Under the pieces are notes generated by a model. The model saw only the letters and a list, made by a program, of their open reading frames with translations, was not told where the DNA came from and made no database searches. Both the position numbers and the translations under genes were made by a program. From contig NZ_SJZI01000050.1 in NCBI RefSeq assembly GCF_004337505.1, positions 1-64,000 of the forward strand: 64,000 nt of DNA, written 5' to 3'. Positions 11,950-19,636 of the stretch are shown piece by piece (the stretch's first letter is position 1; each line of letters starts with the position of its first letter). This DNA comes from Flaviaestuariibacter flavus. GTDB taxonomy: Bacteria; Bacteroidota; Bacteroidia; Chitinophagales; Chitinophagaceae.

Positions 11950-12030
11950 AAGATTTTTTCTTTCAATACGGGTGCCAGGGTACCCGGGGGAGATAAAGCT
12001 AGGGAGAAAATCCCTAATACCTGCCCAGAC

Positions 12031-12090
12031 CTCACCCCCGGCCTCCCGCTTGTGGCGCCATAGGCTCTCCCCGGTAGGAGAGGGGGGCTG
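12031..12090. repeat. GC-rich dispersed palindrome (CTCACCCCCGGCC type), copy 1
   Basis: CTCACCCCCGGCCTCCC followed by CTCTCCCCGGTAGGAGAGGGG resembles the two copies at 37757-37827 and 37970-38006. As at the second locus, it is followed by a TTTGAACCTT-type stretch and then by a terminator built on GCGGATGC/GCATCCGC. The rest of the 11950-12248 gap holds this terminator and a heptad block. Confidence 0.7.
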
Positions 12091-12137
12091 TTCCACATTC
12101 ATTTCAGTTTGAACCTTTACGCAGATTGAACCTCAAA

Positions 12138-12174
12138 AGCAAAGCGCGGATGCTTTCGGCATCCGCGCTTTGCT
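12138..12174. terminator. Perfect 16-bp hairpin, bidirectional terminator candidate
   Basis: AGCAAAGCGCGGATGC and its exact complement enclose a 5-base TTTCG loop. It lies between the start of the lipoprotein gene and the end of mnmA, both leftward, so it most likely ends the mnmA transcript. The core is shared with the hairpin at 37884-37914. Confidence 0.75.
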
Positions 12175-12175
12175 T

Positions 12176-12218
12176 CGATATTCGATATTCCTTGTTCGCT
12201 ATTCGATATTCAACCCGC
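12176..12218. repeat. Heptad tandem repeat (TTCGATA type)
   Basis: Six degenerate 7-bp units (TTCGATA, TTCGATA, TTCCTTG, TTCGCTA, TTCGATA, TTCAACC) follow the hairpin at 12138-12174. It is the same 7-bp period as other gaps but a different unit sequence. Confidence 0.7.
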
Positions 12219-12248
12219 CTCTTTGCCCCGGAAATGGGCCGGGGTAGG

Positions 12249-13346
12249 TCAATAGCGCTGAATAATTCCGCCGCCAATAACGTCGTTGCCCTCGTAGAAC
12301 ACCGCGCTCTGGCCGGGGGCGATGCCTTTGGCTTTTTCGAAAAACCGCACCTGCACGCCGTCGCCGGCGGGGATGAGTTCGGAGAAGGTGCCGGGGTCTT
12401 TATACCGGATCTTGGTCCTGGCCTCCATGCCTTCGCCGATGCCGTCGTACTTCACCCAGTTAACCTTTCCGACCGTCATCTCTTCCTTGTCGAGGTCGCC
12501 TTCTTCGCCGAGCGTGACGGTATTGGTTTCGGGATCGATGGCCGTTACGTACACGGGCTTGCCGAAGGTGATGTCGAGGCCCTTGCGCTGGCCGATGGTA
12601 TAAAAGGGATAGCCCTTGTGTTGCCCGAGGATATTGCCTTCCTTGTCAACGAAGGCGCCACCGGCAACGCGCTCCTCGAGCCCGTCGACCTTACGGCGGA
12701 GGAAGCCGCGGTAGTCGTTGTCGGGCACGAAGCAGATCTCGTAGCTCTCGGCTTTCTTGGCCAGCTCCGGATAGCCGAAGTCGTGCGCCATCTGGCGGAT
12801 CTCGGTCTTGCGGTAGTTGCCCAGCGGCAGGAGGGTGCGGCGCAGCAGGTCTTGCTGCAGGCCCCAGAGCACATAGCTCTGGTCTTTGGTTTCGTCGGTG
12901 CCCTTGGAAATGAAATAGCGGTCGTTGGCGGCGTTATGGCCGATCGACGCATAGTGACCCGTAGCGATGAACTCGCAGTCGAGGGCGTCGGCGCGCTTCA
13001 GCAGGGCCCGCCACTTGATGTGGGTGTTGCACAGCACGCAGGGGTTGGGGGTGCGGCCGGCGAGGTACTCATCCACGAAGTTCTCTACCACGAAAGAGCC
13101 GAACTCGTCGCGGATGTCGAGGATATAGTGGGGGAAGCCGTGCTGCACCGCGGCCATGCGGGCGTCGTTGAATGAATCGAGGTTGCAGCACCCGGTTTCT
13201 TTCTTGGAACCACCCGAGGCGGTGTAGTCCCAGGTTTTCATGGTGATGCCAACTACTTCATAGCCCTGCTCGTGGAGCATGAGGGCCGTTACGGTGCTGT
13301 CGATGCCGCCGCTCATGGCGACCAGCACTTTTCCTTTTTTGCTCAT
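12249..13346 (-). CDS. mnmA: tRNA-specific 2-thiouridylase MnmA
   Basis: A 365-residue PP-loop ATPase that puts sulfur on U34 of tRNAs for Lys, Glu and Gln. The pyrophosphatase loop SGGIDS is at 12-17, and the catalytic cysteines are C103 (NPCVLCN) and C205 (YEICFVPDN), the same arrangement as in E. coli MnmA. Length is normal. It starts at the ATG at 13346 just before the PP-loop. The neighbour upstream is separated by a terminator, so mnmA is likely monocistronic. Confidence 0.96.
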   Translation of the reverse strand: MSKKGKVLVAMSGGIDSTVTALMLHEQGYEVVGITMKTWDYTASGGSKKETGCCNLDSFNDARMAAVQHGFPHYILDIRDEFGSFVVENFVDEYLAGRTPNPCVLCNTHIKWRALLKRADALDCEFIATGHYASIGHNAANDRYFISKGTDETKDQSYVLWGLQQDLLRRTLLPLGNYRKTEIRQMAHDFGYPELAKKAESYEICFVPDNDYRGFLRRKVDGLEERVAGGAFVDKEGNILGQHKGYPFYTIGQRKGLDITFGKPVYVTAIDPETNTVTLGEEGDLDKEEMTVGKVNWVKYDGIGEGMEARTKIRYKDPGTFSELIPAGDGVQVRFFEKAKGIAPGQSAVFYEGNDVIGGGIIQRY

Positions 13347-13398
13347 GTTTTCGGTCTGCCCGGGAGTTCAAAGCTCCGGCCAGGGCGCAAAAGTACGA

Positions 13399-13444
13399 AG
13401 GTTCTAAGGGTTCTGGATGTTCTTAAGGTTTTGGTAGGTTTTCG
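13399..13444. repeat. GGTTCTAA-type octamer repeat
   Basis: Degenerate 8-9 bp units (GGTTCTAA, GGGTTCTGG, TGTTCTTA, AGGTTTTGG) lie between mnmA and the terminator at 13454-13481. Similar units occur at 36463-36510 and 42500-42595. Confidence 0.6.
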
Positions 13445-13453
13445 GGGCTGGAC

Positions 13454-13481
13454 AAAAAAAAGACGGGTTGGAGCCCGTCTT
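13454..13481 (-). terminator. Terminator of the DUF5684 gene
   Basis: Leftward, AGACGGG and CCCGTCT enclose a 6-base loop and are followed by eight T residues. Confidence 0.88.
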
Positions 13482-13506
13482 TCAAAAGTATTTGCTGTGA
13501 TGAAGA

Positions 13507-13953
13507 TTAATCTTCAATGCGGTGTTGCTCGAAGTCGAAGCCTTCGCGGTTGCGGTAGCGTTCCCAGGCGGCGGGGTCGCCGTAGGGGCCCAGGTAGCGG
13601 GCATCGCCGAAGCCAAGGATGGGCCAGAAGACGAAGCCGAGCAGCACCATGCCTACCGTAAAGCCTTCGTCTTTGCCAAAGCTTTTGGCGATCATATTGT
13701 ACATCCAGATAAGGAACACATAGTTGACCAGCGGGATGAGGAGAAGCACCAGCCACCAGCCCGGCTTGCCGGCGATCTTAAGCATGATATACAGGTTGTA
13801 AAAAGGGATGATGGCAGCCCACCCGGGCTGGTCGGCCTTTTGAAAAACACGCCAGAAGGCGGCGAACATGAACACGACTATGGAAAGAATAAATAGGACG
13901 AAAAGCAGCATAAAAAGTGGTTTTGGTACGTGGAAGATAATGGATTTCTGCAT
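13507..13953 (-). CDS. DUF5684-type small membrane protein
   Basis: A 148-residue protein with three to four predicted membrane segments (about 14-33, 45-75, 80-105 and 105-120). The stretch KADQPGWAAIIPFYNLYIML, with KPGWWLVLLL after it, is characteristic of the DUF5684 family, whose function is unknown. Two starts are possible: 13953 as given, or the second in-frame ATG at 13914, which would begin directly with the first membrane helix as in many relatives. It has its own terminator downstream. Confidence 0.72.
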   Translation of the reverse strand: MQKSIIFHVPKPLFMLLFVLFILSIVVFMFAAFWRVFQKADQPGWAAIIPFYNLYIMLKIAGKPGWWLVLLLIPLVNYVFLIWMYNMIAKSFGKDEGFTVGMVLLGFVFWPILGFGDARYLGPYGDPAAWERYRNREGFDFEQHRIED

Positions 13954-14006
13954 TTTGTAACAGCCCGGCCGGTGCGGCGTGCGTTGTGTACGGTTATCTT
14001 CGCGCC

Positions 14007-15050
14007 ATGAAGCTGATGATCGCCATCCTGGGAATCCTGCTGCTGGGCTCGTGCAACGGGCAGGATAACGCCAAGTCCGCCACTGCGGGCACTGAAAAGA
14101 AGACCACCGCCACGCCGAAACCGGCCGAGCCCGGGCAGCCCGCGGGCACCGGCGCTGTGCTCGACACGGCCCGCTACAACTACCTGATGAAGTATGTTGC
14201 CAACGGCGACACTACGGGCCGCTGGCCGGTGAAAGGACAGCCTTACCCGCTTCCCGGCGCTATCCTGCCTTTCTACCGCCCGGTTGCATACTATGGCAAC
14301 CTGTATTCAAATAAGATGGGTGCCCTCGGCAAATGGCCCAAGGCCCAGATGATCCCCAACCTGCTGGCCGAGGTGAAGAAGTGGAACGAGGCCGATACCG
14401 TGATCAAATCGATCCCCTCGCTGCACTATATCGCTGTAACCGCGCAGGGCGCGCCCGGCAAGGATGGCAAGTTCCGCTACCGGATGCCCCACCACCAGAT
14501 CGACACGATCCTGAACTGGGCCAAGGAGATTAATGCCCTTGTGTTCATCGACGTGCAGATCGGTCTCAGCACGCTCCAGGACGAGATCCCGCTGTTTGAG
14601 AAATACCTGTCGCTGCCCAACGTACACCTCGGCATCGACCCCGAATTCGCCATGCTCGGAAAGGGCGGCAAGAAGCCCGGATCGGTCATCGGCACGCTCG
14701 ATGCCAGCGACATCAACTGGGTGGGCGACTACCTGGCCAACCTGGTGCGGAAGAACAACCTGCCGCCCAAGTTGTTCATGGTGCACCGCTTCACCAAAGG
14801 CATGGTGACCAATTATGACAAGATCAAGCTGCGCCCCGAGCTGCAGGTGATCATGGATATGGACGGCTGGGGCCCCCCGGACCTGAAAAAAGGCACCTAC
14901 CGCTATTGGATCAACGAGCAGCCCGTACAGTGGACCGGCTTCAAGCTGTTCTACGTGAACGACGTGGAGAAGTCGGGCCAGAAGGAAATGATGACCCGTG
15001 AGCAGGTGCTTGCGCTGAAGCCGAAGCCGATCTACATTCAATACCAGTAA
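14007..15050 (+). CDS. Lipoprotein of unknown function
   Basis: A 347-residue protein with a lipoprotein signal (lipobox LLGSC near residues 12-16), then a low-complexity Lys/Thr/Ala/Pro-rich spacer of about 45 residues that would hold the domain away from the membrane. The globular part contains segments such as FIDVQIG, HLGIDPEFAM and LKLFMVHRFTKGMV-like strands that look like alternating strand/helix units of a barrel fold, but I do not recognise a named family or catalytic residues. The ATG at 14007 is chosen because it starts the signal peptide. It is a single gene followed by a terminator. Confidence 0.75.
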   Translation: MKLMIAILGILLLGSCNGQDNAKSATAGTEKKTTATPKPAEPGQPAGTGAVLDTARYNYLMKYVANGDTTGRWPVKGQPYPLPGAILPFYRPVAYYGNLYSNKMGALGKWPKAQMIPNLLAEVKKWNEADTVIKSIPSLHYIAVTAQGAPGKDGKFRYRMPHHQIDTILNWAKEINALVFIDVQIGLSTLQDEIPLFEKYLSLPNVHLGIDPEFAMLGKGGKKPGSVIGTLDASDINWVGDYLANLVRKNNLPPKLFMVHRFTKGMVTNYDKIKLRPELQVIMDMDGWGPPDLKKGTYRYWINEQPVQWTGFKLFYVNDVEKSGQKEMMTREQVLALKPKPIYIQYQ

Positions 15051-15062
15051 GGAATTTTTAGG

Positions 15063-15086
15063 TGTCGGATGTCCGATGTCTGATGT
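15063..15086. repeat. Heptad repeat (GATGTCC/GATGTCT)
   Basis: Three 7-bp units immediately precede the terminator at 15089-15113. Confidence 0.65.
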
Positions 15087-15088
15087 AC

Positions 15089-15113
15089 AAAAGGGCTGCG
15101 TAGCAGCCCTTTT
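15089..15113 (+). terminator. Terminator after the lipoprotein gene
   Basis: AAAAGGGCTGC and its exact complement enclose a GTA loop and end in TTTT. A MITE-like palindrome begins at the next base. Confidence 0.85.
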
Positions 15114-15249
15114 GTCATTGCAAGCGGAGCGAAGCAAACTCCTGATTTACGCAGGTTAGTCCGCGACCGAAAGATTTTCGAACTAAAGCCTTCTCGGGTT
15201 ACGAGCAGTCTTAAGGTCGGGGAGTTTGCTTCGCTCCGCTCGCAATGAC
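15114..15249. mobile_element. MITE-like palindromic element, copy A
   Basis: Terminal inverted repeats of 29 bp with one mismatch (15114-15142 starting GTCATTGCAAGCGGAGCG, and 15221-15249) bound a 136-bp element with no coding capacity. Its interior, read in reverse, aligns with the interior of copy B at 38995-39127 (both contain CCGACCT..GACTG.TCGTA), so A and B are inverted relatives. No clear target duplication is seen. Both copies directly follow a terminator hairpin. Confidence 0.78.
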
Positions 15250-15281
15250 GCCTTTGGCGTCGCGCAAGCGACGCCAAAGGC
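15250..15281. repeat. Perfect 14-bp hairpin
   Basis: GCCTTTGGCGTCGC and its complement enclose a GCAA loop directly next to element copy A. It lacks a T-tract. It could end the leftward anti-sigma transcript. Confidence 0.65.
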
Positions 15282-15300
15282 ACTTGCCGCGCTTCGCGCA

Positions 15301-15328
15301 TTCACGATTGACGATTGCCGATTCACGG
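15301..15328. repeat. Heptad repeat containing the stop codon of the anti-sigma gene
   Basis: Units ACGATTG, ACGATTG, CCGATTC, ACGGCTT run into the 3' end of the gene at 15323, so its TGA stop lies within the repeat. Confidence 0.65.
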
Positions 15329-15685
15329 CTTCAGCATCGTATGTACAACGATATAACCGACAATCACCAGCAGCAGTACGACAACGAGGGTGACGAGCAG
15401 CCAGGGCTCCACGGCTACGTTGAGCTTGCGGCGACGGGCCTTGCGCTTTTGGGTCTTCTTTTTCAGGTCCTGGTTGAGGGCTTCGATAATGCCGGGGAGT
15501 GCTTTTTTGTCGGGAAGCTGCTGCAGGCCCTCGAGCGCTTCGGCCTCGAACTCGGCGTCGAGCAGCTGGGCTTCCAGCTCGTGCTGCTTTTCGGGCGCGA
15601 GGCGGCCTTCCAGGTAGCGCAGCAACGTTTCCTGGTCAACCTCCGGGTTGAGGTGGGTCAATATGTCTTTGAGGCGCTCGTTCAT
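15323..15685 (-). CDS. Putative anti-sigma factor, single-pass membrane protein
   Basis: A 120-residue protein with an acidic helical cytosolic N-terminal half (residues 1-75, resembling zinc-less anti-sigma domains: EVDQETLLRYLEGRL), a basic KKKTQKRKARRRK stretch, and one hydrophobic segment near the C-terminus (about 95-115). The start codon overlaps the stop of the ECF sigma gene (ATGA, 4 bp), so translation is coupled. Position and topology suggest it binds the sigma factor at the inner membrane. This is inference from context; no signature residue proves it. Confidence 0.7.
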   Translation of the reverse strand: MNERLKDILTHLNPEVDQETLLRYLEGRLAPEKQHELEAQLLDAEFEAEALEGLQQLPDKKALPGIIEALNQDLKKKTQKRKARRRKLNVAVEPWLLVTLVVVLLLVIVGYIVVHTMLKP

Positions 15686-16230
15686 TGCGGGTTCTCCTTC
15701 AGCTTGCGCTCCAGCAGGATGCGGAGGTTGCGCTTTCCGTTCTGTATATAGCTTTTTACCTGCATGCCGCTGTAGCCGGTGTGCTCCGCGATCTGCTGGT
15801 AGCTTTTCTTTTCCAGGTAAAACAAAGTTACGCACTGGCGCTGCTCGGGTGTGAGTTCCTGCAGTGCTCCTTCCAGCAGGTGAAAGGTGCGTTCGTTGGC
15901 GAGCAGTTCCTCGCGCCGGTCCTCGTCGGCGGCGTGCGGGTGGTTGTCGATGTCCTGCACCCGGTGGCCGTTGCCGCTGCGGAGCTTCATGAGGCAATGG
16001 TTCTTGGCCACCATATACACCCACGATTTGAAGAACTCGATCTTGAAACGGCCGGCATCCGTGAGTACTTTCAAAAACACCTGCTGCACCGCGTCGCGCG
16101 CTTCGTGTTCGTCTTTGAGGTATTTCATGCAGACGCCGAAGAGCAGCATGGTGTAGCGCTCCAGCAGGTGCCCGAGCCATTCCGCGTCGCGGGTGGCATA
16201 GTACTGCGCCAGCAGGTCGTTGTCGGTCAT
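15682..16230 (-). CDS. ECF-type RNA polymerase sigma factor
   Basis: A 182-residue sigma-70-family factor. Region 2 is seen in MLLFGVCMKYLKDEHEARD and WVYMVAKNHCLM, and region 4 in LTPEQRQCVTLFYLEKKSYQ followed by a helix-turn-helix (IAEHTGYSGMQVKSYIQNGK). The start at 16230 (MTDNDLL) is preferred because relatives begin close to this point; an upstream ATG at 16305 would add 25 residues. It is the first gene of a two-gene unit with the membrane protein at 15323-15685. The target genes are unknown. Confidence 0.88.
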   Translation of the reverse strand: MTDNDLLAQYYATRDAEWLGHLLERYTMLLFGVCMKYLKDEHEARDAVQQVFLKVLTDAGRFKIEFFKSWVYMVAKNHCLMKLRSGNGHRVQDIDNHPHAADEDRREELLANERTFHLLEGALQELTPEQRQCVTLFYLEKKSYQQIAEHTGYSGMQVKSYIQNGKRNLRILLERKLKENPQ

Positions 16231-16310
16231 ATCGTCGGGACGGCGCGCCTTCACGTGGGGAAGATAAGTCTTTGGTATGGGATGCGGGGTGGCGGGAGAT
16301 TCCATAAACG

Positions 16311-16428
16311 TGAGCCGTGAACCGTCAGCCATGAGCGGTTTCGCCTCATAACAAAGAACGTCCCGCTTTCGGCGGGACGTTCTTTTATAACTGCGCTTGC
16401 GTCTTCACTGCCCTGGGTTCACGGCTCA
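16311..16428. repeat. Inverted heptad blocks around a terminator
   Basis: TGAGCCGTGAACC (16311-16323, within heptads GTGAGCC, GTGAACC, GTCAGCC) is repeated inverted at 16416-16428. The terminator at 16353-16385 lies between. The right arm contains the TGA stop codon of the tauE-like gene. Confidence 0.75.
16353..16385 (-). terminator. Terminator of the phoH-tauE operon
   Basis: AAAGAACGTCCCGC and its exact complement (14 bp) enclose a TTTCG loop, with a T-rich end on both strands. It lies 41 bp after the tauE-like stop codon. Confidence 0.85.
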
Positions 16429-16845
16429 GGATTCCACCTGCGTCACTTCATTGCTCTTCGCCACGTCCTTGATCTTCTTGTCGAGGAAGAGCATCTTGAG
16501 AGCGACGATGATGAGCATGCAGGCAAAGACTTTCTTTACCGTTTCCTGGGGCAGCGCCAGGGCGATCTTGCTGCCGAAGTAGCCGCCGATAACAAAGCCG
16601 GCGGAAACCAGCCACACCGCTTTCGGGTCGACGTAGCCCTGCCTGTAAAAATTCCACACCGCCAGGATGCCTACGGGCAGCAGGAGAATGCCCAGGGAGG
16701 TGCCCTGTGCCATCTTCTGTGAGTAACCCATGAAATACACCAGCGCGGGCACGATGACGATGCCGCCGCCGATGCCGACGAGGCCACCAAGTACGCCGGC
16801 CGCCAGGCCAACGAGCAGCAGGATCAGGACGATTTGTGTGGACAT
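16426..16845 (-). CDS. TauE/SafE-family (TSUP) membrane transporter, half-size
   Basis: A 139-residue protein with about four membrane helices and the family motif GLVGIGGGIVIVPALVYF near residues 21-38. Full-length TSUP proteins have about 250 residues and two such repeats; this one has a single repeat, so it would have to work as a dimer. The family exports small organic or sulfur-containing anions; the substrate is unknown here. It is the last gene of the phoH-crcB-ppa operon, 16 bp after ppa. Its TGA stop lies in an inverted heptad repeat. Confidence 0.85.
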   Translation of the reverse strand: MSTQIVLILLLVGLAAGVLGGLVGIGGGIVIVPALVYFMGYSQKMAQGTSLGILLLPVGILAVWNFYRQGYVDPKAVWLVSAGFVIGGYFGSKIALALPQETVKKVFACMLIIVALKMLFLDKKIKDVAKSNEVTQVES

Positions 16846-16861
16846 AGCAAGCGTTTAACGA

Positions 16862-17419
16862 TTAGGACATGAAGGTGTCGTTGTATAAAGCTATGGCGTC
16901 TTCAACGATTTTGTAAGCCGTTTCGCGCGGCTGGAAGGCGTCGATGATCACCTGCTTGTTCTCCAGCACCTTGTACTGCTCAAAGTAGTTGCGCAGCTCG
17001 TTGAAGAAGTGCTTCGGCAGGTCTTCGATGTCGCGCATATGGCTCACCGACGGGTCGTTGGTGGCGATGGCGATGATCTTGTCGTCCTCTTCGCCGTTGT
17101 CGATCATCTGCATGTTGCCGATGACGGTAGCCTCTACGAGGCAAAGCGCCTGGATGGACTGGGAGCAGAGCACCAGGATGTCCAGCGGGTCGCCGTCGAG
17201 GCCGAGGGTGCGGGGAATAAAGCCATAGTTGACCGGGTAGTGGAAGGAAGAGTAGATGACGCGGTCGAGGCGCAGGAGCCCGGTTTCCTTGTCGATTTCA
17301 TACTTCGTGCGCGAGCCCTGCGGGATCTCGATAAGTGCGTTTACGTTCCGCGGGGCGTCGTCGCCGGTAGTGGCGCCGTGCCAGGGGTGCAGCACCTGCA
17401 GGGTGGGTGTTTTTTTCAT
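16862..17419 (-). CDS. ppa: Soluble inorganic pyrophosphatase (family I)
   Basis: A 185-residue enzyme that hydrolyses pyrophosphate and so drives biosynthetic reactions. It shows the family I metal-binding signature DGDPLDILVL, the substrate-binding YEID and HYPVNYGFIP stretches, and the conserved KVLENKQV segment. Family I enzymes are magnesium-dependent and inhibited by fluoride. Its start overlaps the stop of the fluoride-channel gene by 4 bp (ATGA), so the two are translationally coupled. Confidence 0.95.
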   Translation of the reverse strand: MKKTPTLQVLHPWHGATTGDDAPRNVNALIEIPQGSRTKYEIDKETGLLRLDRVIYSSFHYPVNYGFIPRTLGLDGDPLDILVLCSQSIQALCLVEATVIGNMQMIDNGEEDDKIIAIATNDPSVSHMRDIEDLPKHFFNELRNYFEQYKVLENKQVIIDAFQPRETAYKIVEDAIALYNDTFMS

Positions 17420-17775
17420 CCGTGTATCAGTTTGTAGCCGGCAAAGGTAGCCAGCAAACCACCCCCGAAAGTCGCGGCGGCATATAAAAGAAATGCGCCG
17501 CTGCGGCCGCTCTGCAGTAGCAGGTTGCTTTCATAGGAGAATGCCGACAGGGTGGTGAATCCGCCACAGAAGCCGGTCATCAGCAGGATGCGTCCGAAGT
17601 CGTTCAGCAGCGTTTTCGAGGCCAGTCCCCAGAGCACCCCGATGAGCAGGCAGCCCAGGATGTTGACGGCCAGGGTTCCGCCCGGGAAAGCGCTCCTGTT
17701 GAGCAGACCCTGCAGCACATAGCGAAGCATACTCCCGGCCGCGCCGCCAATACCGACATAAAGCACCCCTTTCAT
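17416..17775 (-). CDS. crcB: Fluoride channel CrcB/FluC
   Basis: A 119-residue, four-helix membrane protein with the family hallmarks GGAAGSMLRY near the N-terminus, GTLAVNILGC in helix 2 and GFCGGFTTLSAFSYE, which holds the phenylalanine-box and Na-site region. Such proteins form dual-topology dimers that let fluoride leave the cell. Length is normal. It overlaps its neighbours by 4 bp at both ends. I looked for the fluoride riboswitch consensus upstream and did not see it. Confidence 0.95.
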   Translation of the reverse strand: MKGVLYVGIGGAAGSMLRYVLQGLLNRSAFPGGTLAVNILGCLLIGVLWGLASKTLLNDFGRILLMTGFCGGFTTLSAFSYESNLLLQSGRSGAFLLYAAATFGGGLLATFAGYKLIHG

Positions 17776-18194
17776 CGCTTACCCGTGCTGTCGCTGCGCA
17801 GCAGCGTGTATTTGAGATCCACCAGCCACTGCCCGTTGCGGCGTACTACGCGCAGGTCGTTCTTCGCCTTTTTGTAGGAGTTGTCGTAGGTGATGATGCT
17901 GGTGCTGTCGTCGATCTTGCGGGTGTCGTAAATAACGATGGACGACTGCCGGTAGTTGATGTTTTCCTCGCGGCTCAGGGTAGCGCGGCGCTCTTCGGCC
18001 AGGCGCAAAAGTTCCGCATTGGCGGAATCGGGGAGCAGGTAGGCCTGCGCCTCGCGGAAGTCGTTGTTGAGGGAGGCGCGGATGAAGTTGCGCGCCGCAT
18101 CCACGTCGCTATCGGAGGAGGGGTTGCTTTTTTGTTCCGAGCAGCTTATAAAAAAAGCAGGAACAAAAAGCAGTCCGTAGATCTTGCTTTTCAT
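17772..18194 (-). CDS. Small lipoprotein, DUF4878-like
   Basis: A 140-residue protein with a lipoprotein signal (lipobox FISC, Cys18) and a mature domain whose start (DAARNFIRASLNNDFREAQA) and end (VVRRNGQWLVDLKY) resemble NTF2-like DUF4878 lipoproteins of Bacteroidota. Function unknown. It overlaps crcB by 4 bp (ATGA) and follows phoH by 32 bp, so it belongs to the same operon. Confidence 0.75.
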   Translation of the reverse strand: MKSKIYGLLFVPAFFISCSEQKSNPSSDSDVDAARNFIRASLNNDFREAQAYLLPDSANAELLRLAEERRATLSREENINYRQSSIVIYDTRKIDDSTSIITYDNSYKKAKNDLRVVRRNGQWLVDLKYTLLRSDSTGKR

Positions 18195-18226
18195 TCCTGC
18201 AAAGAAAGGATTTAACCGCGAACCGG

Positions 18227-19267
18227 CTATGGTGCCTGCGGGGCGTCGTCGGGGCGCCGGGGAGCGAAGCGCTGGCGGCGTTCGGCGCGCTCGGCTTCTT
18301 CTTCCTCCATTTCGCGCTGGCCTTCCTTGTCGTATGCCTTGAGGATGGCCTTCACGAGGCGGTGACGTACCACGTCTTCTTCGTCCAGCTCTATATAGCC
18401 GATGCCGTCGATGTTGCGCAGGATCTTGCTGGCTTTCAGCAGGCCCGAGCGCTGGTTGCGCGGAAGGTCCACCTGCGTAACGTCGCCGGTGATGATCGCC
18501 TTGGCGTTACCGCCGATGCGGGTAAGGAACATCTTCAGCTGCAGGTCGGTAGCATTCTGGGCTTCGTCGAGGATGATGAAGCAGTTGTCGAGCGTACGGC
18601 CACGCATGTAAGCAAGGGGCGCGATCTCGATGGTGCGTGTAGACATGTAGTATCCGAGCTTGTCGGCCGGGATCATGTCGTCGAGCGCATCATAGAGCGG
18701 GCGCAGGTACGGATCGATCTTTTCCTTCAGGTCGCCGGGCAGGAAGCCGAGGCTTTCACCAGCTTCCACGGCGGGGCGCGTGAGGATGATCTTCTTTACC
18801 ACCTTGTTCTTGAGGGCACGTACGGCCATGGCAACGGCGGTATAGGTTTTACCTGTACCGGCGGGCCCGATGGCGAAGACAACGTCGTTCTTTTCGGCGG
18901 CTGATACCAGCAGCTTCTGGTTGGCGGTGCGGGCGCGTACGGTCTTGCCGTTGGGCCCGAACACCAGCACTTCAGCAGGGTTGCGCTCCACGAAGTTGTC
19001 GACCGTTTCAGCGTCGTCGCCGCCAAGGATCTGTTCAAAATAATTGTCACTCATATGGCCGTTCCTTTCGAGGTACTGAACCAGTAATTCGATCTTTTCG
19101 CGTGCGCCGTCCACCTGTTCGGGTGCGCCACTGAGTTTGAGCTGGGTGCCACGGGAAAGGATCTTGAGCAGCGGGAATTTTTTCTTGAGGATGTCGAGCT
19201 TTCCGTTGTTGACGCCAAAGAATTCAATGGGGTTAACGGTTTCGAGGTTGATAATCGTGTCTCTCAA
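18227..19267 (-). CDS. PhoH-family ATPase
   Basis: A 346-residue protein. Walker A is GPAGTGKT (134-141), Walker B is IILDEAQN (231-238), and the region between carries the family segment TRPAVEAGESLGFLPGDL. An N-terminal KH-like/PhoH-specific part precedes, and a very charged tail (EEEEAERAERRQR) follows. PhoH proteins are RNA-linked ATPases near rRNA maturation genes in many bacteria; the precise role is unclear. No ATG is present at the expected start, so TTG at 19267 is used; the next in-frame Met (residue 72) would cut into the conserved region. It heads the operon to tauE. Confidence 0.92.
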   Translation of the reverse strand: MRDTIINLETVNPIEFFGVNNGKLDILKKKFPLLKILSRGTQLKLSGAPEQVDGAREKIELLVQYLERNGHMSDNYFEQILGGDDAETVDNFVERNPAEVLVFGPNGKTVRARTANQKLLVSAAEKNDVVFAIGPAGTGKTYTAVAMAVRALKNKVVKKIILTRPAVEAGESLGFLPGDLKEKIDPYLRPLYDALDDMIPADKLGYYMSTRTIEIAPLAYMRGRTLDNCFIILDEAQNATDLQLKMFLTRIGGNAKAIITGDVTQVDLPRNQRSGLLKASKILRNIDGIGYIELDEEDVVRHRLVKAILKAYDKEGQREMEEEEAERAERRQRFAPRRPDDAPQAP

Positions 19268-19636
19268 TTCGGGTAGAATTTAATGTTACAATCCGGGTAG
19301 CGATCCGGCAGGACTTCCAAGTTTTCCTGGACTACAATACAGGGTCCGCTGGACCGGGATAGTGTAGTGACTTGTACACAGTATCGAATTAAAAAACTAT
19401 GCCGTAAATCCACAAATTAAGTTATTCAGAATGCCTTGTGGATAACGGGCTGCAGACGGTGGCTTTTAGGTTTTCATTCGCTTCTGGGTGGCGTTTTCCG
19501 GGATCATCACGGTTTCCAAATTTACAAAAAAGAGCGCCCTTGCCACGTTATCGAACTGTTACAAAACGGGGCGTTTACCGTACAGTTGGGGCGCTTCCGG
19601 TGCGGGTTTTGTGACACCATGGAAAAATAGCAAGTT
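19268..19636. other. Intergenic region between phoH and a small gene
   Basis: 369 bp between divergent genes. It is clearly less GC-rich than its flanks in the middle (AATTAAAAAACTATGCCGTA, CACAAATTAAGTTATTCAG) and must hold the phoH promoter leftward and the promoter of the 19637 gene rightward, but no complete TTTG/TAnnTTTG pair could be placed with confidence. No gene or strong hairpin is seen. Confidence 0.5.

Noticed and set aside
17416..19636. Fluoride riboswitch upstream of crcB or phoH
   Set aside because: The conserved crcB-motif sequences could not be found by eye; a covariance search would be needed to be certain.
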